48,231 bases of DNA from positions 1 to 48,231 of the forward strand of contig JAGQYE010000092.1 of NCBI GenBank assembly GCA_020436225.1. Reading direction: 5' to 3'. This DNA is from Bacteroidota bacterium (lineage in GTDB: Bacteria > Bacteroidota > Bacteroidia > Chitinophagales > JADIYW01). A program made the translations under genes and the position numbers. How positions within the stretch are numbered: the stretch's first letter is position 1; the number at the start of each line of letters is the position of its first letter. Positions 24,758 through 33,321 of this stretch are shown here, piece after piece. The notes below the pieces were generated by a model. The model saw nothing but the letters and a program-made list of their open reading frames with translations. It was not told the DNA's origin and searched no databases.

Positions 24758-26005
24758 ATGGATTCCATTTTATCTCAATTAGAACAAGCACAAAAAGGAA
24801 GCATTTCAATCAAAAACAGCTCTGACGAAACACGCAAAAAAGTGTTGCTAAGTTTAGCTGATTTGTTGTTGGAAAATACACAAAACATCATCGAAGAAAA
24901 TAAAAAAGATTTAGATAGAATGGACGACAGCAATCCGAAAAAAGACAGATTGTTGCTGAACGAAAATAGAATAAAAGACTTGGCAAACAGCTTGCACGAT
25001 GTTGTCAATTTAGAAATTCCGACAGGCAAAATTTTATCTTCAACACAAACAGAAAATAAATTACATATTCAAAAAGTAAGCGTGCCAATTGGTGTTGTCG
25101 GCGTGATTTATGAAGCACGACCAAACGTAACCATAGATGTTGCTGCACTTTGCCTGTATGCCGGCAATGCCGTTGTGTTGCGCGGTGGCAGCGATGCAGA
25201 ATTTTCTAACGAGATTTTAGTTTCTCTCATTCATCAAGCATTAAAAGAAAATGGATTGAACGAAAATGCTGTGCAGTTGTTGCCGGTGGACAGAAAATTT
25301 GTGAAAGAATTATTGGAAGCCGTTAAATACGTTGATATAATTATTCCGCGCGGCTCGCAACAACTTATCGATTTTGTGCGTGAACATTCTAAAGTGCCAA
25401 CTATTGAAACAGGCGCCGGCGTTTGCCATACGTATGTTGAAAGTAGCGCCGATTTAGACAAAGCTGCCAACATCGTAATTAATGCCAAAACACAACGACC
25501 TTCGGTGTGCAACGCATTAGATACAGTTATCGTTGATAAGAAAATTGAAAGCGAATTTTTGCCTAAATTGATAAAAGGATTTTCGGAATTTGGTGTAGAA
25601 GTTTTTGCCGATTACGATGCTTATAAAGTTTTGGAACAACAACAATATAAACATCTCAAAAAAGCTACAGACGATAATTTCGGAATGGAATATTTAAGTC
25701 AGAAATGTTCTATCAAAACAGTAGATAATATTGATGATGCCATTGAACATATTCGCAAATTTTCATCAAAACATAGCGAAGCTATCATTACTAAAAATGA
25801 GCAATATGCCGAGCGGTTTTTAAATGAAGTAGATGCCGCAGCGGTTTATGTAAATGCCAGCACGCGATTTACTGATGGCGGCTGCTTTGGCTTAGGTGCA
25901 GAAATCGGCATATCTACACAAAAATTGCATGCACGCGGACCATTTGCTTTAGAAAAATTAACCACAGAAAAATGGTTGGTAAAAGGCGATGGACAAACGA
26001 GATAA
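24758..26005 (+). CDS. proA: Gamma-glutamyl phosphate reductase
   Basis: This aldehyde-dehydrogenase-superfamily enzyme of 415 residues reduces glutamyl-5-phosphate to the semialdehyde in proline synthesis. Visible segments are PIGVVGVIYEARPNVT, LRGGSDAEFSN, ETGAGVCHTYV, the active-site QRPSVCNALDT with Cys251, and GGCFGLGAEIGISTQKLHARG at the C-terminus. The length matches ProA. No clean promoter is seen; TACATTTA upstream is a near match to TAnnTTTG. Confidence 0.95.
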   Translation: MDSILSQLEQAQKGSISIKNSSDETRKKVLLSLADLLLENTQNIIEENKKDLDRMDDSNPKKDRLLLNENRIKDLANSLHDVVNLEIPTGKILSSTQTENKLHIQKVSVPIGVVGVIYEARPNVTIDVAALCLYAGNAVVLRGGSDAEFSNEILVSLIHQALKENGLNENAVQLLPVDRKFVKELLEAVKYVDIIIPRGSQQLIDFVREHSKVPTIETGAGVCHTYVESSADLDKAANIVINAKTQRPSVCNALDTVIVDKKIESEFLPKLIKGFSEFGVEVFADYDAYKVLEQQQYKHLKKATDDNFGMEYLSQKCSIKTVDNIDDAIEHIRKFSSKHSEAIITKNEQYAERFLNEVDAAAVYVNASTRFTDGGCFGLGAEIGISTQKLHARGPFALEKLTTEKWLVKGDGQTR

Positions 26006-26057
26006 TTTCTAAAAATAAACAGCAACTTTATAACCACATAGGCGCATAGCTTTTTTT

Positions 26058-26097
26058 ATTGACTTGGTTTATGTCTTCACAAACCAATAAAATTATT
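26058..26097 (+). repeat. Intergenic hairpin element TTGGTTTRT (copy 2)
   Basis: TTGGTTT (26064-26070) pairs with AAACCAA (26081-26087); the inner part has one mismatch. It matches copy 1 at 23621-23662 across the stem, the loop core TCTT and the trailing A-rich tract. Confidence 0.6.
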
Positions 26098-26137
26098 AGC
26101 CACGCAGAGTCCTCTGCGAGAGACTCTGCTCGCAAAG
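26098..26137 (+). repeat. Intergenic GCAGAGTC palindrome with CGCAAAG tag
   Basis: GCAGAGTC (26104-26111) pairs with GACTCTGC (26122-26129); a competing inner hairpin GCAGAG-TC-CTCTGC (26104-26117) is also perfect. It ends in CGCAAAG at 26131, a word repeated four times at 47.77-48.00 kb. The short open frame over this region is judged non-coding. The remaining bases to 26196 hold only repeat-like text. Confidence 0.55.
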
Positions 26138-26196
26138 AAAAAATCCGCACAAATCCGTACAATTCATGTCATCTGTGTTCTAAAAAGATAAAAGAA

Positions 26197-26853
26197 TTAC
26201 AACCTCAAATCTTCGATGTGTACTTCCGGATGTTTGTCGGCATCAAACTTGAAAAAATTATCATCTAATCCGGCTTTAGAATTAAATGCTGTAACTGTAT
26301 AAGTATAAGTATTGCCATTCTTATCAAACACTTTCATGCGTTTAATAAATTTATGACTCTTATCAATGCAAATGCGCACTTTAAAAAAAGGTTTGCTTTT
26401 ATCTTTCGGCATTAAATCCACCACCGCACAATTTACATTATCTACCACATCACTTCCATTCATCATATAATTAAAATCATTTTGATAAATCGTAAACATG
26501 GTTGAAGGAGTAATATCTTCTTTATTGGCTTCGTAATCGTTGATTTGTACTTCGTTAATATCTTTTAAATATGTCCACACACTTTTCTTGTCGCAAATAA
26601 TTTCTTGTTTGCCCATTAGTAATTTATATTTCTCACCTTTCAGATACACAGTACCTTTTTGGTTTTCTGTTTTTTTCTGTTGCGGATTATAACTGACTAA
26701 AGTAAAATCGGCTTTTATGGAAGCGTAGCTTTTATATGTTTTGCTTACATCGTCCAATAATTTTTTGGCTTGAGGATCATTTAACTGATTATCAGAAAAA
26801 CCTAACAAGGAAAGCAGAAAAGATACGATAGAAAAAAGTGTTACCATTGACAT
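26197..26853 (-). CDS. LolA-like outer-membrane lipoprotein carrier protein
   Basis: This predicted periplasmic protein of about 218 residues has a hydrophobic N-terminal signal segment and a LolA/LolB-type half-barrel. Visible features are LLDDVSKTYKSYASIKADFTLV, GTVYLKGEKYKLLMGKQEIICD, KSVWTYL, and a C-terminal KVFDKNGNTYTYTVTAFN block. LolA ferries lipoproteins from the inner to the outer membrane. Bacteroidota often carry LolA-like proteins next to ftsK, as here (63 bases downstream of ftsK on the same strand). The start is ATG at 26853 or 26847; a TTG at 26859 is less likely. Confidence 0.85.
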   Translation of the reverse strand: MSMVTLFSIVSFLLSLLGFSDNQLNDPQAKKLLDDVSKTYKSYASIKADFTLVSYNPQQKKTENQKGTVYLKGEKYKLLMGKQEIICDKKSVWTYLKDINEVQINDYEANKEDITPSTMFTIYQNDFNYMMNGSDVVDNVNCAVVDLMPKDKSKPFFKVRICIDKSHKFIKRMKVFDKNGNTYTYTVTAFNSKAGLDDNFFKFDADKHPEVHIEDLRL

Positions 26854-26916
26854 TATCAAATTTCAAAAAATAAAAATAATAAATTCATTGAATTAAAAGT
26901 AAAAAGCATTTTTACT

Positions 26917-29502
26917 TTATTCGTCATATACCTGCAAAATCCGTTCCAATTCTTCTTCCGTTTTTACATACACTTCTCGGGCTTTGCTGCCGACATTTGG
27001 ACCGACGATGCCAACGGCTTCTAATTGGTCCATTAATCGTCCTGAACGAGCATAACCCAACGCTAATTTGCGTTGAATTAATGAAGTAGAGCCAATTTGA
27101 TTGCGCACAATTAAGCGAGCCGCTTCTGCAAATAGCTCATCTCTATTATTGTAGTCAAAATCTTTTTGTCCTTTTTCAACTTCTTTCGGGTCGATGTATT
27201 CCGGCAATTCGTAAGGCGTTGGAAATCCTTTTTGTTCGCCAATGAATTTGGCTATATGTTCCACTTCAGGTGTGTCCACAAACGGACATTGCAAGCGTGT
27301 AATTTCGCCACTTTGCGACAGCAACATATCGCCACGACCAATAAGTTGGTCGGCACCGCTGGCATCTAAGATAGTTCTGGAATCCACTTTTGAGGTTACT
27401 TTAAAGGCAATTCTTCCCGGGAAATTCGCTTTGATAACGCCAGTGATAATATTCACTGAAGGACGTTGTGTAGCAATTACCAAATGTATGCCAATAGCGC
27501 GCGCCAATTGTGCCAAACGAGCAATCGGAGCTTCCACTTCTTTGCCTGCAGTCATCATTAAGTCGGCAAATTCGTCCACTACCAAAACAATATAAGGCAA
27601 GAAACGATGTCCTTTATTCGGATTTAATTGTCGATTTAAAAATTTACTGTTGTATTCTTTTATTTGACGAACTTGAGCGGCTTTTAAAAGTTCGTAACGT
27701 TCGTCCATTTCAATGCACAAAGCATTTAAAGTATAAATTACTTTTTTGTTGTCGGTGATGATGGCATCTTCTTCGTTCGGTAATTTGGCGAGATAATGAT
27801 TCTCAATTAATTTATACAAATTGAGTTCCACTTTTTTCGGGTCAACCAACACAAATTTTAATTCAGCCGGATGTTTTTTATACAACAAAGAAACCAAGAT
27901 AGCATTTAAGCCAACCGATTTTCCTTGTCCGGTTGCGCCAGCCATGAGTAAGTGTGGCATTTTGGCTAAATCCACCACAAAATCTTCGTTAGAAATAGAT
28001 TTACCTAAAGCGATAGGCAAATCCATATCCGATTTTTTAAATTTCTCGCCGGAAATTAAAGAACGCATCGACACAATACTTTTCTTCACGTTTGGCACTT
28101 CGATACCAATGGTGCCTCGTCCCGGAATTGGCGCAATAATACGAATACCTAAAGCTGCCAAACTTAAGGCGATATCGTCTTCTAAATTTTTAATTTTTGA
28201 AATGCGAATACCTTTGTCAGGCACAATTTCATAAAGAGTTACAGTTGGTCCAACTGTTGCTTTTATTTTGGCAATGCCGATATTATAATGCGATAATGTT
28301 TGTACAATTTGGTTTTTGTGTTCTTCTAATTCTTCCTTGTTGATTTCTATTTGTCCGTTTCCATGTTCCTCTAATAAATCAATTGTTGGAAATTTGTATT
28401 TCGATAATTCTAATCGCGGATCGAAGTTGGTGTCTAAACCAAAATGTTCTTTTGAGTCATTCGTCTTTTCAGTTGTGGTTTCGTTGTCATCTTGAATAGA
28501 AGTTTCATCAATAGTGCCGAATGCTTGGATGTCTTCAATTTCAAAATCAGGATCTAACGAAAATTTTTCTTTTTTCGGTTTTACTTCCACTTCAGGCTCT
28601 TCTAATTCAATGGTGTTTTCTTCTTTTTCTATCAACTCCATTTTTACCGGTTCTTGAAGTTCCGTTTCTTTATTTTCTTCTTGTTCATTGATAACTTCAA
28701 AAGTTTCATCTTGATGATGTGGAGTTGGTGTCGTGTTTTCAGCAGGAATGATGCTTTCCATTTCATAGCCTGCATCTTCATCTAATTTTTCTTCTTTAGA
28801 AAGTAAATCTGTAGCTGTTGGTTGTTCTTGTTCTGTTGTTTCCAATTTCTCCAACTCTTTGCGTTTTGCTAATAGTTTTTCTTTCCAAGAATTTATTTTT
28901 TCAAAAGTATCTTTTAAATTAAATCCGAAAATAGTAAATGCAATTACACCAAGTAAAATACCTAAACCAACATTTCCAAGTAATGACGAAAGCCAAACAT
29001 AATTATTTTGTCCTAAACCACCACCGAAAGGGAAACTACTGTTTCTGAAAATAAACGCAGCCAGCGTTGAAATGAAAATTATCCAAGCTAAAGTAAAGAA
29101 GAAAATCTTTGTAATCTTAAATACTCTTTCTTTAAAAGCCAAATTTACACCGATAGAGAAAAATATATTGAGTAATAAAAAAGAAGCAATTCCAAAAAAG
29201 TTATAGAAACAAATATGTGCCAAATATGCACCTAATCTTCCGGCGCTATTTTCAACATTAGCAGCTTTACTAAAAATAATTTTCCATGAAAAATTAAAAA
29301 TTTTATCTTGATCATCTTTCCAAGTAAAAAGATAAGATACAAATGCAACGAGCAAAAAGAATGTTAAAGTAATAAAGAACAATCCGAAGATTGTTTTTAC
29401 TTTGCTTTCGTCAATAACAGGCATTGAATTTTCTTCTGCTATTTCAGAAGGAATATTTTTTTTTACCTTTCTTTTTGAGTCAACCTTTTCTGCATCTGCC
29501 AT
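26917..29502 (-). CDS. ftsK: DNA translocase FtsK/SpoIIIE
   Basis: This is a chromosome-segregation motor of 861 residues. About four transmembrane helices lie in the first 210 residues. An acidic, Glu/Thr-rich linker runs to about 370. The motor follows with Walker A GATGQGKSVG, Walker B VLVVDEFADLMM, and the RASRPSV-like ATQRPSVNIITG. The C-terminal gamma winged helix (ARLIVRNQIGSTSLIQRK, GRLMDQLEAVGIVGP) reads KOPS-type sites. The ATG at 29502 is chosen over an upstream TTG. It is probably co-transcribed with the LolA-like gene. It diverges from the thiolase gene. Confidence 0.96.
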   Translation of the reverse strand: MADAEKVDSKRKVKKNIPSEIAEENSMPVIDESKVKTIFGLFFITLTFFLLVAFVSYLFTWKDDQDKIFNFSWKIIFSKAANVENSAGRLGAYLAHICFYNFFGIASFLLLNIFFSIGVNLAFKERVFKITKIFFFTLAWIIFISTLAAFIFRNSSFPFGGGLGQNNYVWLSSLLGNVGLGILLGVIAFTIFGFNLKDTFEKINSWKEKLLAKRKELEKLETTEQEQPTATDLLSKEEKLDEDAGYEMESIIPAENTTPTPHHQDETFEVINEQEENKETELQEPVKMELIEKEENTIELEEPEVEVKPKKEKFSLDPDFEIEDIQAFGTIDETSIQDDNETTTEKTNDSKEHFGLDTNFDPRLELSKYKFPTIDLLEEHGNGQIEINKEELEEHKNQIVQTLSHYNIGIAKIKATVGPTVTLYEIVPDKGIRISKIKNLEDDIALSLAALGIRIIAPIPGRGTIGIEVPNVKKSIVSMRSLISGEKFKKSDMDLPIALGKSISNEDFVVDLAKMPHLLMAGATGQGKSVGLNAILVSLLYKKHPAELKFVLVDPKKVELNLYKLIENHYLAKLPNEEDAIITDNKKVIYTLNALCIEMDERYELLKAAQVRQIKEYNSKFLNRQLNPNKGHRFLPYIVLVVDEFADLMMTAGKEVEAPIARLAQLARAIGIHLVIATQRPSVNIITGVIKANFPGRIAFKVTSKVDSRTILDASGADQLIGRGDMLLSQSGEITRLQCPFVDTPEVEHIAKFIGEQKGFPTPYELPEYIDPKEVEKGQKDFDYNNRDELFAEAARLIVRNQIGSTSLIQRKLALGYARSGRLMDQLEAVGIVGPNVGSKAREVYVKTEEELERILQVYDE

Positions 29503-29660
29503 AACTTTCAAAGATAATAGTTGCGTTTAGTTAATCAAGATTTGAAAATGCACAAGTGGTGATAACTTAGTGTTATAAAGCGTTAAGCTAAGGTGATATC
29601 AAAACTATTATTAAATAATTTTCTGATTTTTTTGTATAATTGGAGCGGAAAAAAATAATC

Positions 29661-30839
29661 ATGAAAGAAGTATTTATAGTATCGATGGCAAGAACGCCAA
29701 TCGGCGCTTTGTGCGGAACATTAGCCAGCGTCAATGTAATTGAATTAGGAAAAACAGTGGTACAAGCTGCAATGGAACGTGCCGGCATAAATGGTGACCA
29801 AATCGACGAGGTATATTTGGGAAATGTATTGCAAGCGAATGTTGGTCAAGCACCGGCCCAACAAGTATCCATTGCTGCCGGAATCAACACGAAAACACCT
29901 TGTACAACTATTAATAAAGTTTGTGCATCCGGAATGAAAGCAATTATGTTGGGTGCTCAATCTATAATGTTGGGTGATAATAATATAGTTGTTGTAGGTG
30001 GTATGGAAAGTATGTCGAACGCACCACATTATTTGCCATCCGGAAGAAATGGAATAAAATACGGAAACGGAGAGATTTTAGATGCTATTTCGAGAGATGG
30101 TTTACAAGATCCATATAAAAAATATATGATGGGCAATGCCGGCGAAGTTTGTGCTCGCCATTATTCATTCACAAGAGAAGATCAAGATGCTTATGCTATT
30201 ACTTCGTATAAAAGAGCGCAAGATGCTTATGCCAATAATTATTTTAAAGATGAAATTGTGCCTGTTACAATTCGTTCAAGAAAAGGAGATATTACAATTG
30301 CAGAAGATGAAGAATACAAAAAGTTTGACGAAAGTAAAGTATCGGCATTAAAACCTGCTTTTGAAAAAGAAGGAACGATTACAGCAATCAACGCATCTAA
30401 AATAAATGACGGAGCCAGTGCAATGGTGTTGATGAGTGGAGAAAAAGTAAAAGAATTGGGCGTACAACCATTAGCAAAAATTTTATCTTTTGCTGATGCA
30501 TCACAAGAGCCGGAATGGTTTACTACTACACCTTCAAAAGCAATACCTAAAGCATTAGCTAAAGCTAATGTAGATATAAGTAATGTAGATTTCTTCGAAA
30601 TTAATGAAGCCTTCTCTGTTGTTGCTTTAGCCAACATCAAAGAATTAAATATTACACATGAGCAAACTAATGTTTTTGGTGGTGCTGTAGCTTTAGGGCA
30701 TCCAATTGGAAACTCAGGTTGTAGAATTGTAGGTACGTTAATTTCTGTATTAAAATATAAAAATGGGAAAATTGGTGCTGCCGGAATATGCAATGGCGGT
30801 GGTGGAGCGAGTGCTATTGTTATAGAAAAATGTGCATAA
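29661..30839 (+). CDS. Acetyl-CoA C-acetyltransferase (thiolase)
   Basis: This thiolase of 392 residues has all catalytic residues: nucleophilic Cys88 in NKVCASGMKA, His347 in LGHPIGNSGCR, and Cys377 in CNGGGGAS. The length and GMESMSNAPH match biosynthetic or degradative acetoacetyl-CoA thiolases. It condenses or cleaves acetoacetyl-CoA in ketone, mevalonate or fatty-acid metabolism. Sequence alone does not tell the direction. The ATG at 29661 is the first good start; an in-frame TTG seven codons earlier adds a basic stretch not expected in the family. No partner beta-oxidation genes are adjacent. Confidence 0.94.
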   Translation: MKEVFIVSMARTPIGALCGTLASVNVIELGKTVVQAAMERAGINGDQIDEVYLGNVLQANVGQAPAQQVSIAAGINTKTPCTTINKVCASGMKAIMLGAQSIMLGDNNIVVVGGMESMSNAPHYLPSGRNGIKYGNGEILDAISRDGLQDPYKKYMMGNAGEVCARHYSFTREDQDAYAITSYKRAQDAYANNYFKDEIVPVTIRSRKGDITIAEDEEYKKFDESKVSALKPAFEKEGTITAINASKINDGASAMVLMSGEKVKELGVQPLAKILSFADASQEPEWFTTTPSKAIPKALAKANVDISNVDFFEINEAFSVVALANIKELNITHEQTNVFGGAVALGHPIGNSGCRIVGTLISVLKYKNGKIGAAGICNGGGGASAIVIEKCA

Positions 30840-30896
30840 ATGAGAATTCGTGCGTTTTTACTTAGTATTCGGTATATTTTATAATCTATTTAATTA

Positions 30897-30904
30897 TAAA
30901 TTTG
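30897..30904 (+). promoter_or_regulatory. -7 promoter element of the small barrel protein gene
   Basis: TAAATTTG matches TAnnTTTG and ends 22 bases before the ATG at 30927. No convincing -33 element is visible in the AT-rich upstream sequence. Confidence 0.5.
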
Positions 30905-30926
30905 TCTCATCAAATAAATTTAAAGT

Positions 30927-31544
30927 ATGAAAAATCTAGTAAAATTAAGTTTAGTATTAGCAATTGTATTTTTTACAGCTAATATTTTCGCAAGTGAAAT
31001 TGGCATGTCAACTTCTAATATGAAGTTATACAGCCCAATGGCAAAAAGTAAAAGCAGTTCAAGCGGTGGTATCCAGAAAGGAGACATGCAGTTGGATGTG
31101 AGTTTTAATTTAGGAAGCCATGGTGGTTTTGGAAGACGTGGATATTATTCTTGGGGTTATCGTGGTGTAGGATTTATTCCCGGAGCTACCATCAACTTTG
31201 ATTATGCCGTGCATCCTTATGCAAGTGTAGGTGCATATTTAGGGTTTGGTGGAAGATACCATACAGCAGTAATCGGTACAGGAGTTCGTGCAGTCTTCCA
31301 TATTTATCAACTAATTTCTGATAAAGCCGGAACTAAAGTAGATCCTGGAAAATTGGATTTCTATTTCCCTTTTCATGTAGGTGCAATTATTTCTAAAACT
31401 AAAGGATATAAATCTTATGCAAGTGCTACAGTAGGTGGTGGATTTGGAGTACGTTATTACTTTACTAAAAATGTTGGTATTATGAGTGAAGTAGGTTGGT
31501 TAGAATTAGCTGTATTTAAAGTAGGTGCTGCATTTAAATTCTAA
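30927..31544 (+). CDS. Small outer-membrane beta-barrel protein of unknown function
   Basis: This secreted protein of 205 residues has a clear signal peptide (MKNLVKLSLVLAIVFFTANIFAS). A short Ser/Lys linker follows, then alternating aromatic and glycine-rich strands (ATINFDYAVHPYASVGAYLGF, GFGVRYYF). It ends in Phe (GAAFKF), the usual C-terminal barrel signal. Probably eight strands of the OmpA/OmpW-like porin-fold type. No specific family is recognised. It is a single-gene unit bounded by its own -7 element and a strong terminator. Confidence 0.78.
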   Translation: MKNLVKLSLVLAIVFFTANIFASEIGMSTSNMKLYSPMAKSKSSSSGGIQKGDMQLDVSFNLGSHGGFGRRGYYSWGYRGVGFIPGATINFDYAVHPYASVGAYLGFGGRYHTAVIGTGVRAVFHIYQLISDKAGTKVDPGKLDFYFPFHVGAIISKTKGYKSYASATVGGGFGVRYYFTKNVGIMSEVGWLELAVFKVGAAFKF

Positions 31545-31565
31545 TTTTTAAATTGAAATAAACTA

Positions 31566-31595
31566 AAAAGGTTGCCAACTCGGCAACCTTTTTTT
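31566..31595. terminator. Strong bidirectional intrinsic terminator
   Basis: GGTTGCC (31570-31576) pairs with GGCAACC (31582-31588) around AACTC; the flanking A5 and T7 tracts extend the stem. The T-run follows on both strands, so it ends both the barrel gene (plus) and the oxidoreductase gene (minus). Confidence 0.92.
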
Positions 31596-31616
31596 ATTAC
31601 TACTTATAAGAAAAAA

Positions 31617-33212
31617 TTAAGCAATATCTTTGTCTAAAATATCTACCATGGAGCGTTCAGCAATGCCTGCAATTGTTAATGCAGGATTGGCGCAACAAGA
31701 AAATCCCGGCATCATGGAACCATCTAAACAATATAGATTGTTATATCCTTTTAATCTTCCATAATTATCGCTGGCTAAGCCTAAAACAGCTCCGCCTAAA
31801 GGATGATAACAAAAATCATCTCCAAGTGCTTTTCCTCCAAAATACATTGTCGATTCTAAAATGCCACCATTTGCTGCATTAAGTTGATTGACGAAATGCA
31901 ACATTGCTTTTCTGGAAATGTCCATTTGTGCATGATCAAAATGCAAATCAACATTATCCGTAGTTGGATTGTAAGTAAAATGTCCTCTTTCCGGATTTTT
32001 GGTAATGGCAAGTGCCAACAATTGTCGCAATTCCATGCCAATAGGAAATGGTGCTTGCTCTGCTAAAAGCGGTGTAATTGGATTGTCTAAGTTGCCATAA
32101 GCCGTTACAGGAACTGTACATTGTTGAGCCCCTGTATCTTGAAGCAACCAAGTACGCATTGCCATAATATTTCCATTATTTCCCCAATGTTTTCCAACTT
32201 CATCGTTTAAGTTCGGTAACCCTCCAATATGCTTGGATTTTAGAAGTATTTGCATAGTACCAACTACGCCTGCATTGACAAATAAATAGGTACAAGTATA
32301 TTTATTTTCAAATTCCACTTCACCGCGTTCATTAATTTTGTGAACTGTAACTTCGTATTTTTTATTTGGAAGTTGTTTAATGCTGTCCACTTTGTGAAGT
32401 GTATGTATTGTTAAATTACCCGTAGCTTTTGCGGCAGGAATATAATTCCTATCTAAGCTGTTTTTGAAACCGTTATTGCCACCATATAATAGCTCACCAT
32501 CAGTTGCTGAGCGTTTTTTTGTTCCGTTAATTTCGCCTCTGATAATATCAAAATCTACTCCGGCATTGAGCATTACTTTTTGCATTCCTGCCTTTTCACA
32601 TTGTTCCAATCCGACACGAGAATATTGATAATATTGGCTATTCAAAACATCATCCGGAACGGTACTAAAATTGAGAATGCTCTTCACTTTCGGATACCAA
32701 ACATCGCGCATCTCGCTATAATCAACAAAAGGAAAATATTCATCCCAAAGTGAAGGTTCTGCATAAGGTAACATCGCACCATAAACTACGGAACCACCAC
32801 CTAAACATGTTCCTCTATAAATTTTCATATAGGAGGAAGTAAAATCAACTCGGTCTAATACTCCGGTATATTTTGGAATATCAAATTGGATAGAAGTAAT
32901 AGGTAAAACAGTTTTATTTTTTAGCCAAGTAGAACGACCATCCGGTTTCATCATATTACAGAATGTTTCTGAATTCTCTGATATGTCGTACTCTTTGCCC
33001 ATTTCAAACATGGTGGTTTGGATACCGGCTTGACCTAATCGCAGGGCTGCAACTGAACCACCAAATCCTGAGCCGATGACGATGGCTTCGGAATAATTGT
33101 TGTCGTTGGGAAGGAGTGGCGTTTTCTTACATCCACTTAATGGCAATGTGCTGGCTACACCAGCTAATGCTGAAAGTTTTACAAACTTTCTTCTTGAAAG
33201 AGAAGTTTTCAT
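31617..33212 (-). CDS. Tat-exported lipoprotein GMC-type oxidoreductase (cholesterol-oxidase-like)
   Basis: This FAD-dependent oxidoreductase has 531 residues. The N-terminus carries a twin-arginine motif SRRKFVKLSA followed by a lipobox-like LPLSGC at about 22-27, so it is predicted to be a folded, Tat-exported and lipid-anchored enzyme. The FAD fingerprint VIGSGFGGSVAALRLGQAG starts near residue 44. YRGTCLGGGSVVYGAML and the C-terminal HPLGGAVLG with NPALTIAGIAER fit the GMC/cholesterol oxidase group. The substrate is likely an alcohol or sterol-like molecule. A TATATTTG -7 element sits at 33257-33264 on the same strand. Confidence 0.86.
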   Translation of the reverse strand: MKTSLSRRKFVKLSALAGVASTLPLSGCKKTPLLPNDNNYSEAIVIGSGFGGSVAALRLGQAGIQTTMFEMGKEYDISENSETFCNMMKPDGRSTWLKNKTVLPITSIQFDIPKYTGVLDRVDFTSSYMKIYRGTCLGGGSVVYGAMLPYAEPSLWDEYFPFVDYSEMRDVWYPKVKSILNFSTVPDDVLNSQYYQYSRVGLEQCEKAGMQKVMLNAGVDFDIIRGEINGTKKRSATDGELLYGGNNGFKNSLDRNYIPAAKATGNLTIHTLHKVDSIKQLPNKKYEVTVHKINERGEVEFENKYTCTYLFVNAGVVGTMQILLKSKHIGGLPNLNDEVGKHWGNNGNIMAMRTWLLQDTGAQQCTVPVTAYGNLDNPITPLLAEQAPFPIGMELRQLLALAITKNPERGHFTYNPTTDNVDLHFDHAQMDISRKAMLHFVNQLNAANGGILESTMYFGGKALGDDFCYHPLGGAVLGLASDNYGRLKGYNNLYCLDGSMMPGFSCCANPALTIAGIAERSMVDILDKDIA

Positions 33213-33256
33213 GTTTACACCAATAAATACTTATAAATGGTTAATTGTTTACTATA

Positions 33257-33264
33257 CAAATATA
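33257..33264 (-). promoter_or_regulatory. -7 promoter element of the GMC oxidoreductase gene
   Basis: The minus strand reads TATATTTG (TAnnTTTG) about 45 bases before the ATG. A TTG lies 15 bases upstream of it, slightly closer than the usual -33 spacing. Confidence 0.45.
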
Positions 33265-33321
33265 CCTATTTATTATTACCAATTTATTAAGTGATGATGA
33301 AGTTAGATTTCTTATCTTATG

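Noticed and set aside
26059-26268. 69-residue plus-strand open frame
   Set aside because: It runs through the palindromic intergenic repeats and into the antisense of the LolA-like gene. Its composition is repeat text and no start signal is seen.
27242-28234. Plus-strand frames of 82-137 residues antisense to ftsK
   Set aside because: They are composition shadows of a strongly conserved ftsK motor domain.
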